Notes: generated by a model not told the origin, from the sequence alone. DNA of 64,000 nucleotides from Stenotrophomonas maltophilia (GCF_006970445.1 NZ_CP033877.1:1930750-1994749); one strand, 5' to 3'. Positions 1 through 9,754 are shown, numbered from the stretch's first letter. Made by a program: numbers and translations.

Positions 1-1
1 G

Positions 2-274
2 CGCACGACCCGGCCCGAGCACGAGGATCTGGTGGTCAGCCACGGCGACGCCTGCCTGCCGAACCTGCTGGCAGTGGAGGGCCGTTTCAGCGGTTTCATC
101 GACTGTGGCCGCCTGGGCGTGGCCGATCGCTACCAGGATCTGGCGTTGGCCGCGCGCAGCCTGGTCCACAACTTCGGTGACACGCGCTGGGTCGCGCCGC
201 TGTTCCGTCGTTATGGCGTTGCGGCCGACGAACGGCGGCTGGCGTTCTACCGTCTTCTCGACGAGTTCTTCTGA
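2..274 (+). CDS. Aminoglycoside 3'-phosphotransferase, C-terminal part (cut by window start)
   Basis: Only the last 90 or so residues are present. [10 protein letters not shown] is the catalytic loop of APH kinases (Asp as the base), and [19 protein letters not shown] is the metal-binding DxG-type segment, followed by the LLDEFF terminus usual in APH(3')-II enzymes. It would phosphorylate the 3'-hydroxyl of kanamycin or neomycin in the cytoplasm. S. maltophilia carries a chromosomal aph(3')-IIc, and this is the obvious candidate, but the N-terminal half is missing so I leave the symbol empty. The following TetR gene starts about 100 bases later with its own operator-like palindrome. Confidence 0.88.
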   Translation, partial: RTTRPEHEDLVVSHGDACLPNLLAVEGRFSGFIDCGRLGVADRYQDLALAARSLVHNFGDTRWVAPLFRRYGVAADERRLAFYRLLDEFF

Positions 275-345
275 AACCGCACAGGGCAGCGTTGGGCCGG
301 GCTGAACGGTGCCCTGCCGGCGGATCCGTGCGCCCTTAAAAATGG

Positions 346-357
346 ACGAACGTTCGT
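346..357. promoter_or_regulatory. 12-bp perfect palindrome, probable TetR operator
   Basis: ACGAACGTTCGT lies 14 bases before the ATG of the TetR gene at 372. A perfect palindrome in the 5' leader of a TetR gene is the usual autoregulatory operator; binding here is inferred. Confidence 0.5.
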
Positions 358-371
358 TCACTATTTGTGGC

Positions 372-962
372 ATGAACCGAATCGACCGCAACGAGCAACG
401 CATCGCGCAGATCCTGCAGGCGGCCCTGCAGTGTTTCCTCGTCAAGGGCTTCCACCAGACCAGCATGCGTGACATCGCGCAGGCAGCCGGCGTCAGCCTC
501 GGCAATCTCTACAACCATTTCCCGGGCAAGGAGGCGATCATCCTTGCGGTGGCCGTGGCCGAAAGCGAGGAATTGGCGCCGCTGTTGCAGCGTCTGGCCG
601 CGGCTGACGGCGAACGCGCGCAGGTGCTGGGCTTCCTGCAGGACTTCCACGCCCTGTGCCGGCAACCGGAGTGGGCAACGCTCGCCGTCGAAGTGCTGGC
701 CGAGAGCGCACGCAATCCGGCGGTGGCCGAGGCATTTGCGGCCAATCGCAGGCAATTGCAGGCGACGCTGGCCGAAGCCCTGCAGCAGGTGGCACAGCGC
801 GAACGTCGGCGTCCCGTGCTGGCCCCGGCACTGCAGGCGCAGGTGCTGCTGGATGCCATCGAAAGCGATGCCCTGCGTCGAGGGCTGGGCGGAGCCGGTG
901 GCACCAATGAGGCATCGCTGGATCTCGGCCTGCTTGCGCTGCTGCTGGGCGCACGCGCATGA
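372..962 (+). CDS. TetR/AcrR family transcriptional regulator
   Basis: A 196-residue one-component repressor. The N-terminal helix-turn-helix is clear (ILQAALQCFLVKGFHQTSMRD, then AAGVSLGNLYNHFPGKEAI); the C-terminal part is a divergent helical ligand-binding domain. I place the start at the ATG at 372 rather than the in-frame codon at 309, because TetR proteins begin close to the HTH and the palindrome at 346-357 would then sit in the leader. Its stop overlaps the start of the DUF418-like gene (ATGA), so the two are co-translated and the membrane protein is the likely main target. The ligand is unknown. Confidence 0.85.
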   Translation: MNRIDRNEQRIAQILQAALQCFLVKGFHQTSMRDIAQAAGVSLGNLYNHFPGKEAIILAVAVAESEELAPLLQRLAAADGERAQVLGFLQDFHALCRQPEWATLAVEVLAESARNPAVAEAFAANRRQLQATLAEALQQVAQRERRRPVLAPALQAQVLLDAIESDALRRGLGGAGGTNEASLDLGLLALLLGARA

Positions 963-1993
963 GTGCCATGGACCGCCGCCTGCATGGGCTGGATCTGGCG
1001 CGCTACTTCGCATTGGCTGGCATGGTGCTGGTCAACTTCCGCCTGGCAATGGCCGTGGAGGCGGACGGTGATGGGTGGCTGGCGGGATGCTTCCATCTGC
1101 TGGAAGGCAAGGCCTCGGCGACGTTCGTTACCCTGGCCGGGCTTGGCCTGGTACTGGCCACGCAGCGCTCGGGCTGGATGCAGGCCAGCGTGCAGACCTG
1201 GCGGCGCGCGCTGTTCCTGCTGGTGCTGGGCCTGCTCAACCTGACCCTGTTCCCGGCCGACATCCTGCACTACTACGCGGTGTATTTCGCGCTGGCGGTG
1301 CTGTGGCTGCGTGCTTCGCCGCAGGTGTTGCTGGCCAGCATCGCCTGCCTGGCTGCCGGCTCGTTCTGGGCGCTGCTGCATTGGGACTACAGCCAGGGCT
1401 GGAACTGGCAGACGCTGGAATACGCCGGTCTGTGGCAATGGCCGGGCGCGGCCCGCAACCTGCTGTTCAATGGCTTCCATCCGCTGCTGCCCTGGATGTG
1501 CTTCTTCCTGCTGGGCATGCTGCTGGCACGCCTGCAGTTGTCACAGCCGAGGGTGCAGCGTGCGTTGTTGCTGCTGGGCCTTCTGCTGATCGGCGTGGGC
1601 CAGGGCGTGCAGCACCTTGCACAGGGAACGCCCTGGCAGCTGTGGCTGGGAACGCAGCCGATGCCGCCGGGACCGGCCTACGTGTTGACCGGTGCGGGCG
1701 CGGCCTGCAGCGCGATTGCCGCGTGCCTGTGGGTCAGCCGCCGGTATCCGGGGGATTGGCTGGAGCCACTCACCGCGGCAGGGCGGATGACCCTGACCCT
1801 GTACGTCGGCCACATCCTGCTGGGCATGGGGACGCTGGAATGGCTGGGCCTGCTCGATGGCAGCGCTTCGCTGCCGGCCGTGCTGCTGTGGGCATTGTTG
1901 TTCCTGATGCTGGCCACGGGCGCAGCGTGGCTGTGGTCCTGGCGGTTCACGCGGGGCCCATTGGAAGCGGTGATGCGGCGCGTCGCCGGCTAG
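959..1993 (+). CDS. DUF418/acyltransferase-like polytopic membrane protein
   Basis: A 344-residue inner-membrane protein with about eight to ten hydrophobic helices. The opening RRLHGLDLARYFALAGMVLVN and the LLEGKASATFVTLAGLGLVL stretch are typical of the heparan-glucosaminide acetyltransferase-like/DUF418 group, and GRMTLTLYVGHILLG near the C-terminus matches the DUF418 end. Such proteins are thought to move acyl groups or handle cell-envelope intermediates, but no substrate can be named. It overlaps the TetR gene by four bases and is probably controlled by it. Confidence 0.75.
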   Translation: MSAMDRRLHGLDLARYFALAGMVLVNFRLAMAVEADGDGWLAGCFHLLEGKASATFVTLAGLGLVLATQRSGWMQASVQTWRRALFLLVLGLLNLTLFPADILHYYAVYFALAVLWLRASPQVLLASIACLAAGSFWALLHWDYSQGWNWQTLEYAGLWQWPGAARNLLFNGFHPLLPWMCFFLLGMLLARLQLSQPRVQRALLLLGLLLIGVGQGVQHLAQGTPWQLWLGTQPMPPGPAYVLTGAGAACSAIAACLWVSRRYPGDWLEPLTAAGRMTLTLYVGHILLGMGTLEWLGLLDGSASLPAVLLWALLFLMLATGAAWLWSWRFTRGPLEAVMRRVAG

Positions 1994-2092
1994 CACTTTG
2001 GTCGCGCAGGCACGATGTTGTGACGGACATGTCTGTGTCGCGGCCCGCGCATCTGCGATAGTGGCGTCAGGTAATACTTTCCGCTTGCATCC

Positions 2093-3097
2093 ATGTCATT
2101 CGCTTCGGCGCAGCATCTCGGCGAAGTCCTTCAGCAGTCCTATGGCATCACCGCTACCGCCGTGGTGCCACGCCCGGTTGGCGCCGATGCCAACGCCAGC
2201 GTGTATCGCATCGATGCACGTCGCGGGCAATGGTGGTTGAAATGCCGCAGCTACCAGGTTGCCCCTGCCGTCTGGGACACCCTGCATTGGCTGCGCGGCA
2301 CGCTGGGTATCGAGGAAATCGTTGCACCCTGGCCGGCTTTGACCGGTGGGGCGTCGGTGCAGCGCTGGGGCCTGCAGTTCACCCTGTTCCCCTATGTGGA
2401 AGGCCAGTCCGGCTTCGAAGCGGCGTTGAGCCGCGCGCAATGGCAACGGTTGGGCGAAGTGCTGCGGCGCCTGCACGACGCGTGCCCGCCACCGGAGTTG
2501 CAGGCGGCGCTGCCGAGCATACGGATGGAAACCGCAGCGCTTGATACCGTCGGGCAATGGCTGGCCGGGGAGGGCCTGGCGGCTGCCAGGGATGGGCTGG
2601 GCCGTGCCTTTGTTTCTGTCTGGGACCAGCAGCACGCGCGTATCGCGGCGCTGCATGCGCAGGCACTGCAGCTGTACGCGGCGTTGCAGGATGTCCCGGT
2701 GCGGCTGCACCTGTGCCACACCGACCTGCATGCCGGCAATCTGCTGATGGGCAACGACGGCGGCCTGCACCTGATCGACTGGGATGGCCTGTCGCTGGCA
2801 CCGCGCGAGCGCGACCTGATGTTCATCGGTGGTGCTGTCGGTGGGCGCTGGGGGCGCGAGAATCCGCTGGGATTCGAAGAGGGCTATGGCAGTGACCGTG
2901 GCGACCCTCGCTGGATCGCCTGGTACCGGCACTGGCGCGTCCTGCAGGACCTGATCGAGTTCCAGCAGGTCCTGCTGGGCAGCGATGGAGAGGATCGTTC
3001 GCCGCAGCTGCGCCGGCAGTCGCTGCATTTCCTCAGCGAACAGTTCGCACCGGGCAATGTGTTCGACGCGGCCGAGCGGGTGTATCGCGCGCTGTAA
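2093..3097 (+). CDS. Aminoglycoside phosphotransferase-fold kinase, APH(9)-like
   Basis: A 334-residue cytoplasmic protein with the kinase-like fold. LCHTDLHAGNLLMG is the catalytic loop (HxDxxxxN) and HLIDWDGLSLAPRERDL supplies the metal-binding Asp. The tail (YRHWRVLQDLIEFQQVLL, then FLSEQFAPGNVFDAAERVYR) resembles spectinomycin 9-phosphotransferases, an enzyme type reported from S. maltophilia. A role in spectinomycin resistance is an inference; a housekeeping small-molecule kinase is the alternative. It lies one gene pair away from the other APH gene and ends just before a GTAG-type repeat. Confidence 0.75.
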   Translation: MSFASAQHLGEVLQQSYGITATAVVPRPVGADANASVYRIDARRGQWWLKCRSYQVAPAVWDTLHWLRGTLGIEEIVAPWPALTGGASVQRWGLQFTLFPYVEGQSGFEAALSRAQWQRLGEVLRRLHDACPPPELQAALPSIRMETAALDTVGQWLAGEGLAAARDGLGRAFVSVWDQQHARIAALHAQALQLYAALQDVPVRLHLCHTDLHAGNLLMGNDGGLHLIDWDGLSLAPRERDLMFIGGAVGGRWGRENPLGFEEGYGSDRGDPRWIAWYRHWRVLQDLIEFQQVLLGSDGEDRSPQLRRQSLHFLSEQFAPGNVFDAAERVYRAL

Positions 3098-3111
3098 GGC
3101 GCACAGGAATC

Positions 3112-3134
3112 ATCCACGCGTGGCGTGGCTCTAC
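3112..3134 (-). repeat. SMAG-type GTAG palindromic repeat
   Basis: Read on the minus strand it starts GTAGAGCCACGCCACGCG and ends TGGAT, forming an imperfect stem. The TAG of its GTAG head is used as the stop codon of the EamA transporter gene at 3131. Confidence 0.65.
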
Positions 3135-4057
3135 TCGGCGGGCTTGGCCGCTGCCGAGGCGGCCGCACTTGCGGCGCGGCGCGACAGCACGGCTTCGCGG
3201 TGGGCGATGTAGGCGTTGGCGGCGAGGATGATGCCGGCCCCCATGATCGTCCAGCGGTCCACGCTTTCGTTGAACAACAGCCAGCCACACAGCGTCACCA
3301 GCGGCAGCTGCAGGAAGCTGGTCGGGGTCAGGGCGGAGACTTCGCCCAGCCGTAGCGCACGGGTCCACAACAGCTGGCCGATGGTACCGAGCACGCCGGT
3401 GGCCAGCAGCCACAGCCAGGCCGATCCGGTCGGCCAGACCCAGACGAACAGCGCCGGGACCAGCGACAGCGGCACCCAGAACACGTAGGTATAGAGCACC
3501 ACGGTATCGGCACTGTCGACGCGGGTCAGCTGCTTGATCTGGATCGCCACCAGCGAGCTGAGTACCGCCGCACCCACCGCGACCAGGCTGCCGGCGGTGA
3601 AACCGGCGGTGCCGGGACGCACGATCACCAGTACACCGATGAAGCCGACGACGACGGCGGCCCAGCGGCGCACGCGCATGGTTTCACCCAGCCACAGCAC
3701 GGCGGCAATGGTGACGAACAGCGGGGTGGAGTACGAGAGCGAAACCGCCTGGGCCAACGGCAGATGGCCCAATGCCCAGAACGCGCACAGCATCGAGCCC
3801 AGGCCGATCGCACTGCGCACGAAATAGCGTGGCAGCTGCTGCGTCTTCAGTGGCGCATGGCCAGGCCGCAACAGCATCGGCAGCAGTGCCAGCAGGCCGA
3901 AGGCATTGCGGAAGAACGCCACTTCCTGGGTCGGCACGTAGCGGGTGGCATAACGGATGGCCACGGCCATCAGGCCGAACGCCATCGTACTGCCGAGCAT
4001 CAGCAGCGCCGCCCGCATCGGGGTGGCGCTGGGGGAAAGGGCGGGGCTGTTCACCAC
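3131..4057 (-). CDS. EamA/RhaT-family (DMT superfamily) transporter
   Basis: A 308-residue inner-membrane protein with ten predicted helices arranged as two EamA repeats (for example [20 protein letters not shown] in the first and [17 protein letters not shown] in the second). Members export amino acids, nucleobases or other metabolites; the substrate cannot be read from sequence. Its start overlaps the murB stop (GTGA arrangement at 4051-4054; an internal Met 15 codons in is an alternative start), so it is the last gene of the operon running from 7244 down. Its stop codon comes from a SMAG repeat. Confidence 0.82.
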   Translation of the reverse strand: MVNSPALSPSATPMRAALLMLGSTMAFGLMAVAIRYATRYVPTQEVAFFRNAFGLLALLPMLLRPGHAPLKTQQLPRYFVRSAIGLGSMLCAFWALGHLPLAQAVSLSYSTPLFVTIAAVLWLGETMRVRRWAAVVVGFIGVLVIVRPGTAGFTAGSLVAVGAAVLSSLVAIQIKQLTRVDSADTVVLYTYVFWVPLSLVPALFVWVWPTGSAWLWLLATGVLGTIGQLLWTRALRLGEVSALTPTSFLQLPLVTLCGWLLFNESVDRWTIMGAGIILAANAYIAHREAVLSRRAASAAASAAAKPAE

Positions 4058-5112
4058 TGTGCGCCGAGCAGGCGGGGCTCCGGTTCGATCGGCACGCCGA
4101 ATTTCTCCAGCACCGAGGCCGAGATGCGGCGCGCCAGCGCCAGCAGTTCAGCGCCGCTGGCATTGCCGTGGTTGACCAGTACCAGCGCGTGGCTGGGGGC
4201 CACGCCGGCATCGCCTTCGCGGAAGCCCTTCCAGCCGCAGGACTCGATCATCCATGCCGCAGAGACCTTGCGCTTGTCGTCCTGCTCGGCCGGGAACACG
4301 GGCAGGTCGGGGAAGTGCTGCAGCAGCACGTCGACCTGTTCCAGCGGCAGCACCGGATTCTTGAAGAAACTGCCGGCGTTGCCCAGGACATCCGGATCGG
4401 GAAGCTTGCGGCGGCGGATTGCGATCACCGCATTGGCCACGTCCACCGCACCGGGCAGCTCGACGCCCTGCGCCTGAAGTTCCTCGCGGATGCCGGCGTA
4501 GTCCATGCGCAGGTCATGCAGCAGCGGCAGCTTCAGTTCGATGGCGGTGATCAGGTAGCGATCGGGCTGCTGTTTGAACACGCTGTCGCGGTAGGCGAAA
4601 CCACATTGTTCGTTGTCCAGCCGTACCCAGGCCTGTTCCTGGCAGTCCCAGGCGTCGACGGCCTGGATGAACTCGCCGACCTGCGCGCCATAGGCACCGA
4701 TGTTCTGGATCGGCGCGGCACCGGCGGTGCCGGGAATCAACGCCAGGTTTTCCAGTCCGGACAGGCCTTCCTGCAACGACCACATCACCAGGCCGTGCCA
4801 GGGCACGCCGGCACCCGCGCGGATCACCGCATGGTCGGCGCGGTGTTCAAGGAAACTGATGTCCCGGTTGCCGAATACCAGCACGGTGCCGGGCAGGTCT
4901 TCGGCGATGAGCACATTGCTGCCGCTGCCCAGTACCAGCAGCGGGCCGCTGGCCACGTCGGGCAACGCCAGCACGTCCGGCAGCAGCGCGGGATCGTGCA
5001 GTTCCAGCAGCTGCGCGGCGCTGGCCTGTACGTGGAAGGTATTGAGTGCCTGCAGCGGCGCATTGCGGGTGAGCGTCCAGCGCAGCGGGGCGTTGCCGTC
5101 GACGGTATCCAT
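4051..5112 (-). CDS. murB: UDP-N-acetylenolpyruvoylglucosamine reductase MurB
   Basis: A 353-residue cytoplasmic flavoenzyme that reduces UDP-GlcNAc-enolpyruvate to UDP-MurNAc in peptidoglycan synthesis. FAD-binding residues lie in [15 protein letters not shown] and [32 protein letters not shown] contains the catalytic serine, and the type I MurB C-terminal segment ([19 protein letters not shown]) is present. The ATG at 5112 gives a normal length, but an in-frame GTG at 5124 overlaps the pyrD stop as GTGA and may be the true coupled start. It lies between pyrD and an EamA gene in one operon. Confidence 0.95.
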   Translation of the reverse strand: MDTVDGNAPLRWTLTRNAPLQALNTFHVQASAAQLLELHDPALLPDVLALPDVASGPLLVLGSGSNVLIAEDLPGTVLVFGNRDISFLEHRADHAVIRAGAGVPWHGLVMWSLQEGLSGLENLALIPGTAGAAPIQNIGAYGAQVGEFIQAVDAWDCQEQAWVRLDNEQCGFAYRDSVFKQQPDRYLITAIELKLPLLHDLRMDYAGIREELQAQGVELPGAVDVANAVIAIRRRKLPDPDVLGNAGSFFKNPVLPLEQVDVLLQHFPDLPVFPAEQDDKRKVSAAWMIESCGWKGFREGDAGVAPSHALVLVNHGNASGAELLALARRISASVLEKFGVPIEPEPRLLGAQW

Positions 5113-5120
5113 GGGCGCGC

Positions 5121-6176
5121 TCACAGCGGGGCCACCGCGCCGCGGCTCGGCGCTTCGCGGCGGCGACGGATCGCCTCCACGCATTCGGAAACCAGCGCCG
5201 GGCCGCGGAAGATCAGGCCGCTGTAGCACTGCACCAGCGCGGCACCGGCCGCCATCTTGGCCACCGCATCGGCGCCGGACAGGATGCCGCCGACGCCGAT
5301 CAGCGGCACCGATTCGGGCAGGCGTGAGCGCAGGCGACGCAGCACCAGCGTGGACTGCTCCAGCACCGGCGCGCCGGACAGGCCGCCGGCTTCGTTGGCC
5401 AGTGGATCGCCGACCACCTTGCTGTGGTCGATGGTGGTGTTGGTGGCGATCACGCCGTCCACCTGCAGCTCGCCCAGCACGCGGGCGGCGGCGTCGATAT
5501 CGCGTTCGCTGAGGTCCGGCGCCACCTTCACCAGCATCGGCACGCGGCGACCGTGCCGGGCCGCAAGATCTTCCTGGCGGTCGCGCAGCTGGCTGACCAG
5601 CTGGCGCAGCGCGGTTTCTTCCTGCAGTTCACGCAGGCCGGCGGTGTTGGGCGATGAGATGTTGACGGTGATGTAATCGGCCAGCGGGTACACCTTGTCC
5701 AGGCAGGCGATGTAATCGTCCACGGCCTGTTCGTTGGGGGTGTCCTTGTTCTTGCCGATGTTGATGCCGAGCATGCCGCGGCGGTTGCGCGCGCGCTCGA
5801 CGTTGCGCACCAGCGCGTCCACGCCCGCATTGTTGAAGCCCATACGGTTGATGATCGCGTTGTGCGCCGGCAGCCGGAACAGGCGCGGCTGCGGATTGCC
5901 GGCCTGCGGGCGCGGGGTGATGGTGCCGATCTCGACGAAGCCGAAACCCAGCGCGAACAGTGCATCGATGTGCTCGCCGTTCTTGTCCAGGCCGGCGGCC
6001 AGGCCGACCGGATTGGGGAATGTCAGCCCGAACACGGTGCTCGGCATCGGCGCGATGCGGGCGGCCAGCAGCGGCGTGGTACCGGTGCGATAGGCCAGGT
6101 CCAGTGCGGACAGGCCGAGGCCGTGGGCGCGCTCGGCGTCGAGCGAGAACAGGAAGGGGCGGGCAAGCGAATACAT
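5121..6176 (-). CDS. pyrD: Dihydroorotate dehydrogenase (quinone), class 2
   Basis: A 351-residue FMN enzyme that oxidises dihydroorotate to orotate with quinone as acceptor in pyrimidine synthesis, at the inner membrane. The N-terminal amphipathic segment [19 protein letters not shown] is the class 2 membrane-docking helix. The substrate and FMN region [13 protein letters not shown], the class 2 catalytic serine segment [13 protein letters not shown], and [12 protein letters not shown] with GGLSGAP near the C-terminus are all present. It follows the methyltransferase gene by 8 bases and overlaps murB. Confidence 0.96.
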   Translation of the reverse strand: MYSLARPFLFSLDAERAHGLGLSALDLAYRTGTTPLLAARIAPMPSTVFGLTFPNPVGLAAGLDKNGEHIDALFALGFGFVEIGTITPRPQAGNPQPRLFRLPAHNAIINRMGFNNAGVDALVRNVERARNRRGMLGINIGKNKDTPNEQAVDDYIACLDKVYPLADYITVNISSPNTAGLRELQEETALRQLVSQLRDRQEDLAARHGRRVPMLVKVAPDLSERDIDAAARVLGELQVDGVIATNTTIDHSKVVGDPLANEAGGLSGAPVLEQSTLVLRRLRSRLPESVPLIGVGGILSGADAVAKMAAGAALVQCYSGLIFRGPALVSECVEAIRRRREAPSRGAVAPL

Positions 6177-6184
6177 GCGTCGGT

Positions 6185-6955
6185 TCAGTCCAGCGTGCCG
6201 AGGAAGGCTCGGGTTCGATATTCAAAAGCGACCTGGCCGTCGACCGCGTGGGCGGCGAACAGGTCCTGCAGAGCGTCGATCATCGCCGCGTGGCGAGGAT
6301 GACCGGATTGGGGTGCGTAGGAGGAGGACAGCAGGCGCCCGCGCAGGGCGTCGACGTCCAGATGCTGCACGTTCGGCAGCTCCACCCTGCCGCGCAGGCC
6401 AGGGCCGAACCAGGCCTGCATGGTGGCGTCGTCCTGGTAGCGCTCGGCCACGGCGGTGTAGTCGGTGCCGTAGTCCAGCAGCAGCTGTTCGTAACCGATC
6501 AGGAACGGGCTGGCATCGAGCAGGCGCGAATTCCAGTAGATCAATGCCTGGCCGCCGGGACGCAGGATGCGCTGCCACTCGGCGCGCACCGCCACCGTGT
6601 CGAACCAGTGGAAGGCCTGCGCGACGCTGACCAGATCAACGCTGGCATCGTCCAGGCCGGTGGCCTCTGCGCGGCCATCGACGGCGGAAAAGTCCGGATA
6701 CTGCGGCGCCAGCCACTGTTCGGCGGCGGCGCGCATGGCTGCGTTGGGCTCGACCGCCACCAGCGGATGACCGCTGGCGAGAAACGGGCGACTGGAGATG
6801 CCGGTGCCGGCACCGATGTCGGCGACTCGGGCCTGGTGGCTGACACCCATCGGGCCGTGCAGCCAGTCCAGCAGCGCGGGCGGGTAGTCGGGCCGGTAGC
6901 GGACGTAGTCGGCGACGCGGCTGCTGAAGCGTTCAGTGCTGTCGGAGGCGGTCAT
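6185..6955 (-). CDS. SAM-dependent methyltransferase (class I)
   Basis: A 256-residue cytoplasmic protein. [19 protein letters not shown] is the glycine-rich SAM-binding motif [16 protein letters not shown] is motif II with the acidic ribose-binding residue, and [16 protein letters not shown] is the motif IV region. It resembles the small-molecule UbiE/YcgJ-type group, but the substrate is unknown. The ATG at 6955 follows the DUF4190 gene by four bases; in-frame upstream codons would run into that gene. It precedes pyrD, probably on one transcript. Confidence 0.85.
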   Translation of the reverse strand: MTASDSTERFSSRVADYVRYRPDYPPALLDWLHGPMGVSHQARVADIGAGTGISSRPFLASGHPLVAVEPNAAMRAAAEQWLAPQYPDFSAVDGRAEATGLDDASVDLVSVAQAFHWFDTVAVRAEWQRILRPGGQALIYWNSRLLDASPFLIGYEQLLLDYGTDYTAVAERYQDDATMQAWFGPGLRGRVELPNVQHLDVDALRGRLLSSSYAPQSGHPRHAAMIDALQDLFAAHAVDGQVAFEYRTRAFLGTLD

Positions 6956-6959
6956 GGCG

Positions 6960-7244
6960 TCAGTTCGACACCGCCGCCAGCCAGGCCAGGCCACCGAAGA
7001 ACAGGATGAAGACCAGGATGGCGGCAAGCACCGCGCCGACCATCACCCAGCCCAGGATCAGGCCGGTAATGGCCAGGCCATCACCTTCCAGTTCGTGCGG
7101 GCGGCGGCGGATTTCGGCGCGGGCCATGTGGCCGGTGATGATGGCCACGATGCTGGCCACGAAGGGCAGGACGGTCCAGCTGGCAATGCCCATGACCAGG
7201 CTGACCACGGCCAGGGCGCTTGTCTGTCGGGGTGCCACGCTCAT
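6960..7244 (-). CDS. DUF4190-type small membrane protein
   Basis: A 94-residue protein with two hydrophobic segments (ALAVVSLVMGIASWTVLPFV-region and the C-terminal GLILGWVMVGAVLAAILVFI-region) separated by a basic loop (HMARAEIRRRPHELEG). This is the pattern of DUF4190 proteins, whose role is unknown. The ATG at 7244 is supported by a strong AAGGAGG eight bases upstream; earlier in-frame codons lack one. It is the first gene of the minus-strand operon continuing to the EamA gene. Confidence 0.75.
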   Translation of the reverse strand: MSVAPRQTSALAVVSLVMGIASWTVLPFVASIVAIITGHMARAEIRRRPHELEGDGLAITGLILGWVMVGAVLAAILVFILFFGGLAWLAAVSN

Positions 7245-7321
7245 CGGGGTCCTCCTTGGCAGTGTGCACATGATAGTGCGTCTGCCCGGGCAATCCCATG
7301 CCCGGCGGATGCGATGGCAGG

Positions 7322-7369
7322 CGTCGACCTTGGTCGACGAGCGGCATGCCAACCAAGGTTGGCCGCTAC
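7322..7369 (-). repeat. Pair of REP/SMAG-like palindromes
   Basis: CGTCGACCTTGGTCGACG (7322-7339) is a near-perfect palindrome. It is followed by a minus-strand GTAG-headed unit at 7348-7369 (GTAGCGGCCAACCTTGGT and the end of its stem). The pair fills the gap between the convergent-free ends of the SDR and DUF4190 genes. Confidence 0.55.
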
Positions 7370-7382
7370 CGGCGGGCCGGTA

Positions 7383-8222
7383 TCAGCCCATCAACACCTG
7401 GCCGCCATCCACATTGAGCACGCTGCCGGTGACCCAGCGCGCCAGTGGCGAGCACAGGAACAGGGCGGCGTCGGCGATCTCGCGCGGGTGGCCGAAGCGG
7501 CCGAACGGGATCTTCGCCAGGGTGCCGTGGTACAGCGCTGGATCCTCGACGCGACGGCGATCCCAGAGGCCATCATCGAACTCGATCGAGCCCGGTGCGA
7601 TGGCATTGACCCGGATCCGGTCCTTGGCCAGCGCCAGCGCCTGTGAGGTGGTGTAGTGCGAAAGCGCCGCCTTGGCAGCGGCGTAGGGCGCGCCACCGGG
7701 GCGCGGTTGCTGCGCGGCAATCGACGACAGATTGAGGATGCAGGCATCGCTGGATGCGCGCAGCCAGGGCAGCGCCAGGCGCGAGGCACGCACGGCCGCC
7801 ATCAGGTCGATCTGCAGGCTGGCGGCCCAGCCGTCCTCGTCGTCGGCCATGCCGTAGCCGGTGGCATTGTTGACCAGCACATCGATGCCGCCGAGGGCAT
7901 CGGCGGCGGCCTGCAGCCAGGCCTGGATCTGGCCGGGGTCGGCCAGATCGGTGGAAAACGCATGCAATGGCGTGCCCTGCGCCTGTGCATCGGCGCGCAG
8001 GGCCTCCAGGCCGGCCTGGCCGCGGGCGCAGGCCGAGACCTGCGCACCGGCACCGGCAAAGGCCAGTGCCATTTCACGACCAATGCCCTTGCTGCCGCCG
8101 GCGATGAGCACGCGGCGGCCGCTGAAATCGAGGGTCGGAGCCCCTGCAGGGATCCGACCCTTCGCTGGGGTCAGATCCCCGGTGGGGCTCTGACCCACGG
8201 ACGTGTCCGCGTCGTTTGCCAT
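7383..8222 (-). CDS. Short-chain dehydrogenase/reductase with repeat-derived N-terminus
   Basis: A 279-residue SDR oxidoreductase. VLIAGGSKGIGREMALA is the NAD(P)-binding TGxxxGIG motif, VLVNNATGYG is the structural NNAG motif, and the catalytic Ser-Tyr-Lys lies in LNLSSIAAQQPRPGGAPYAAAKAAL. The tail GRFGHPREIADAALFLCS is usual. Its ATG overlaps the aldehyde dehydrogenase stop, so the two form an operon. Residues about 9-31, before the first beta strand, are encoded by two palindromic repeat units (8132-8196); no good start lies downstream of them, so the repeat seems to have been taken into the protein. Confidence 0.85.
   Translation of the reverse strand: MANDADTSVGQSPTGDLTPAKGRIPAGAPTLDFSGRRVLIAGGSKGIGREMALAFAGAGAQVSACARGQAGLEALRADAQAQGTPLHAFSTDLADPGQIQAWLQAAADALGGIDVLVNNATGYGMADDEDGWAASLQIDLMAAVRASRLALPWLRASSDACILNLSSIAAQQPRPGGAPYAAAKAALSHYTTSQALALAKDRIRVNAIAPGSIEFDDGLWDRRRVEDPALYHGTLAKIPFGRFGHPREIADAALFLCSPLARWVTGSVLNVDGGQVLMG
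8132..8196. repeat. Two adjacent palindromic repeat units inside the SDR gene
   Basis: The first unit (8132-8160) has arms GGGTCGGAGCCC and GGGATCCGACCC; the second (8168-8196) has arms GGGTCAGATCCCC and GGGGCTCTGACCC. Each has one arm mismatch. A third copy of the same family is at 59879-59909 in an intergenic gap. Confidence 0.7.
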
Positions 8223-9754
8223 CACAGGTCGAACTTGATGCCCTGGGCCAGCGGCAGCGAATCCGAATAGTTGATGGTGTTGGTCTGGCGGCGCATGTAG
8301 ACCTTCCACGCATCCGAGCCGGACTCGCGGCCACCGCCGGTGTCCTTCTCGCCACCGAAGGCGCCGCCGATCTCCGCACCGGACGTGCCGATGTTGATGT
8401 TGGCGATGCCGCAGTCGCTGCCGGCAGCCGACAGGAACTTCTCGGCGGTCTTCAGATTCTGGGTGAAGATCGAGGACGACAGGCCCTGCGGCACGCCGTT
8501 CTGCATGTCGATGGCTTCGTCGATGCTGTCGTACGGCATCACGTACAGGATCGGCGCGAAGGTCTCGTGCTGGACCACGGCGTCGCTGTTCTTCAGGCCC
8601 GAGACGATCGCGGGCAGGACGAAGTTGCCGGCGCGGTCGATGCGGGTGCCGCCGGTTTCGATGGTGCCGCCGGCGGCCTTGGCCTGGGCGATGGCATCGA
8701 GGAACTGCTGCACGGCGCCGTCGCTGTTCAGCGGGCCCATCAGGTTGGCGGCATCGGTCGGGTCGCCGATCTTGCCTTCCACCTGCTTGTAGGCCTTGAC
8801 CAGGGTGGCCAGCACGTCGGCGTAGATCGAGCGGTGCACGATCAGGCGGCGGGTGGTGGTGCAGCGCTGGCCGGCGGTGCCGACGGCGCCGAACACGATA
8901 CCCGGCACGGCCAGCTTCAGGTCGGCGGTTTCGTCCAGGATGATGGCGTTGTTGCCGCCGAGTTCCAGCAGGCAGCGGCCGAGACGGCGCGCGACCTTCT
9001 CGTTGACGGTGCGGCCGACCTGGGTCGAGCCGGTGAAGCTGATCAGCGGCACGCGACGATCATCGACCATCTTCTCCGACAGCGCGGTGCCGGCGTCGTT
9101 GATCAGGAAGAAGATGTCCGGGAAGCCGGCTTCGCGCAGGGCGTCGTTGCAGATCTTCAGCGAGGCGATGGCGGTCAGCGGCGTCTTGTTGGACGGCTTC
9201 CAGATGCACACGTCGCCACAGATGGCGGCCAGGAACGAGTTCCAGCTCCACACCGCGACCGGGAAATTGAAGGCCGAGATGATGCCGACCAGGCCCAGTG
9301 GGTGGTACTGCTCGTACATGCGGTGGCCGGGGCGCTCGGAATGCATGGTGTAGCCGTACAGCATGCGGCTCTGGCCCACGGCGAAATCGGCGATGTCGAT
9401 CATCTCCTGCACTTCGCCATCGCCTTCCGGCTTGCTCTTGCCCATTTCCAGGGCAACCAGCGAACCCAGGGCGTCCTTGTGCTTGCGCAGCGCTTCGCCG
9501 CACAGGCGCACGGCTTCACCGCGGCGCGGGGCCGGCGTGGTACGCCAGGCCTTGAAGGCTTCCTGGGCGCGGGCGACGACGGTCTCGTACTCGGCCTCGG
9601 TGGTCGCGCGGACCTGCGCGATCGGCTCGCCGGTGGTCGGGTTGACCGGGGTGATCAGCTCACCGCTGGTCGCGCTCGACCACTCCCCGTTGCCCAGGTA
9701 CGTGCCAGCGTTGATCGCGTCCAGGCCAAGGGACTTGAGCAGCTCGGAAGACAT
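8222..9754 (-). CDS. amaB: Aldehyde dehydrogenase, ALDH7/L-aminoadipate-semialdehyde dehydrogenase type
   Basis: A 510-residue NAD-dependent enzyme. The catalytic Cys lies in [16 protein letters not shown], the general-base Glu in [13 protein letters not shown], and the nucleotide-binding [13 protein letters not shown] is intact. The sequence [19 protein letters not shown] and the C-terminal [20 protein letters not shown] are characteristic of the antiquitin/ALDH7 branch, which oxidises 2-aminoadipate semialdehyde (piperideine-6-carboxylate) in lysine breakdown. The gene symbol is by family resemblance only. The downstream SDR overlaps by one base. Confidence 0.85.
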   Translation of the reverse strand: MSSELLKSLGLDAINAGTYLGNGEWSSATSGELITPVNPTTGEPIAQVRATTEAEYETVVARAQEAFKAWRTTPAPRRGEAVRLCGEALRKHKDALGSLVALEMGKSKPEGDGEVQEMIDIADFAVGQSRMLYGYTMHSERPGHRMYEQYHPLGLVGIISAFNFPVAVWSWNSFLAAICGDVCIWKPSNKTPLTAIASLKICNDALREAGFPDIFFLINDAGTALSEKMVDDRRVPLISFTGSTQVGRTVNEKVARRLGRCLLELGGNNAIILDETADLKLAVPGIVFGAVGTAGQRCTTTRRLIVHRSIYADVLATLVKAYKQVEGKIGDPTDAANLMGPLNSDGAVQQFLDAIAQAKAAGGTIETGGTRIDRAGNFVLPAIVSGLKNSDAVVQHETFAPILYVMPYDSIDEAIDMQNGVPQGLSSSIFTQNLKTAEKFLSAAGSDCGIANINIGTSGAEIGGAFGGEKDTGGGRESGSDAWKVYMRRQTNTINYSDSLPLAQGIKFDL

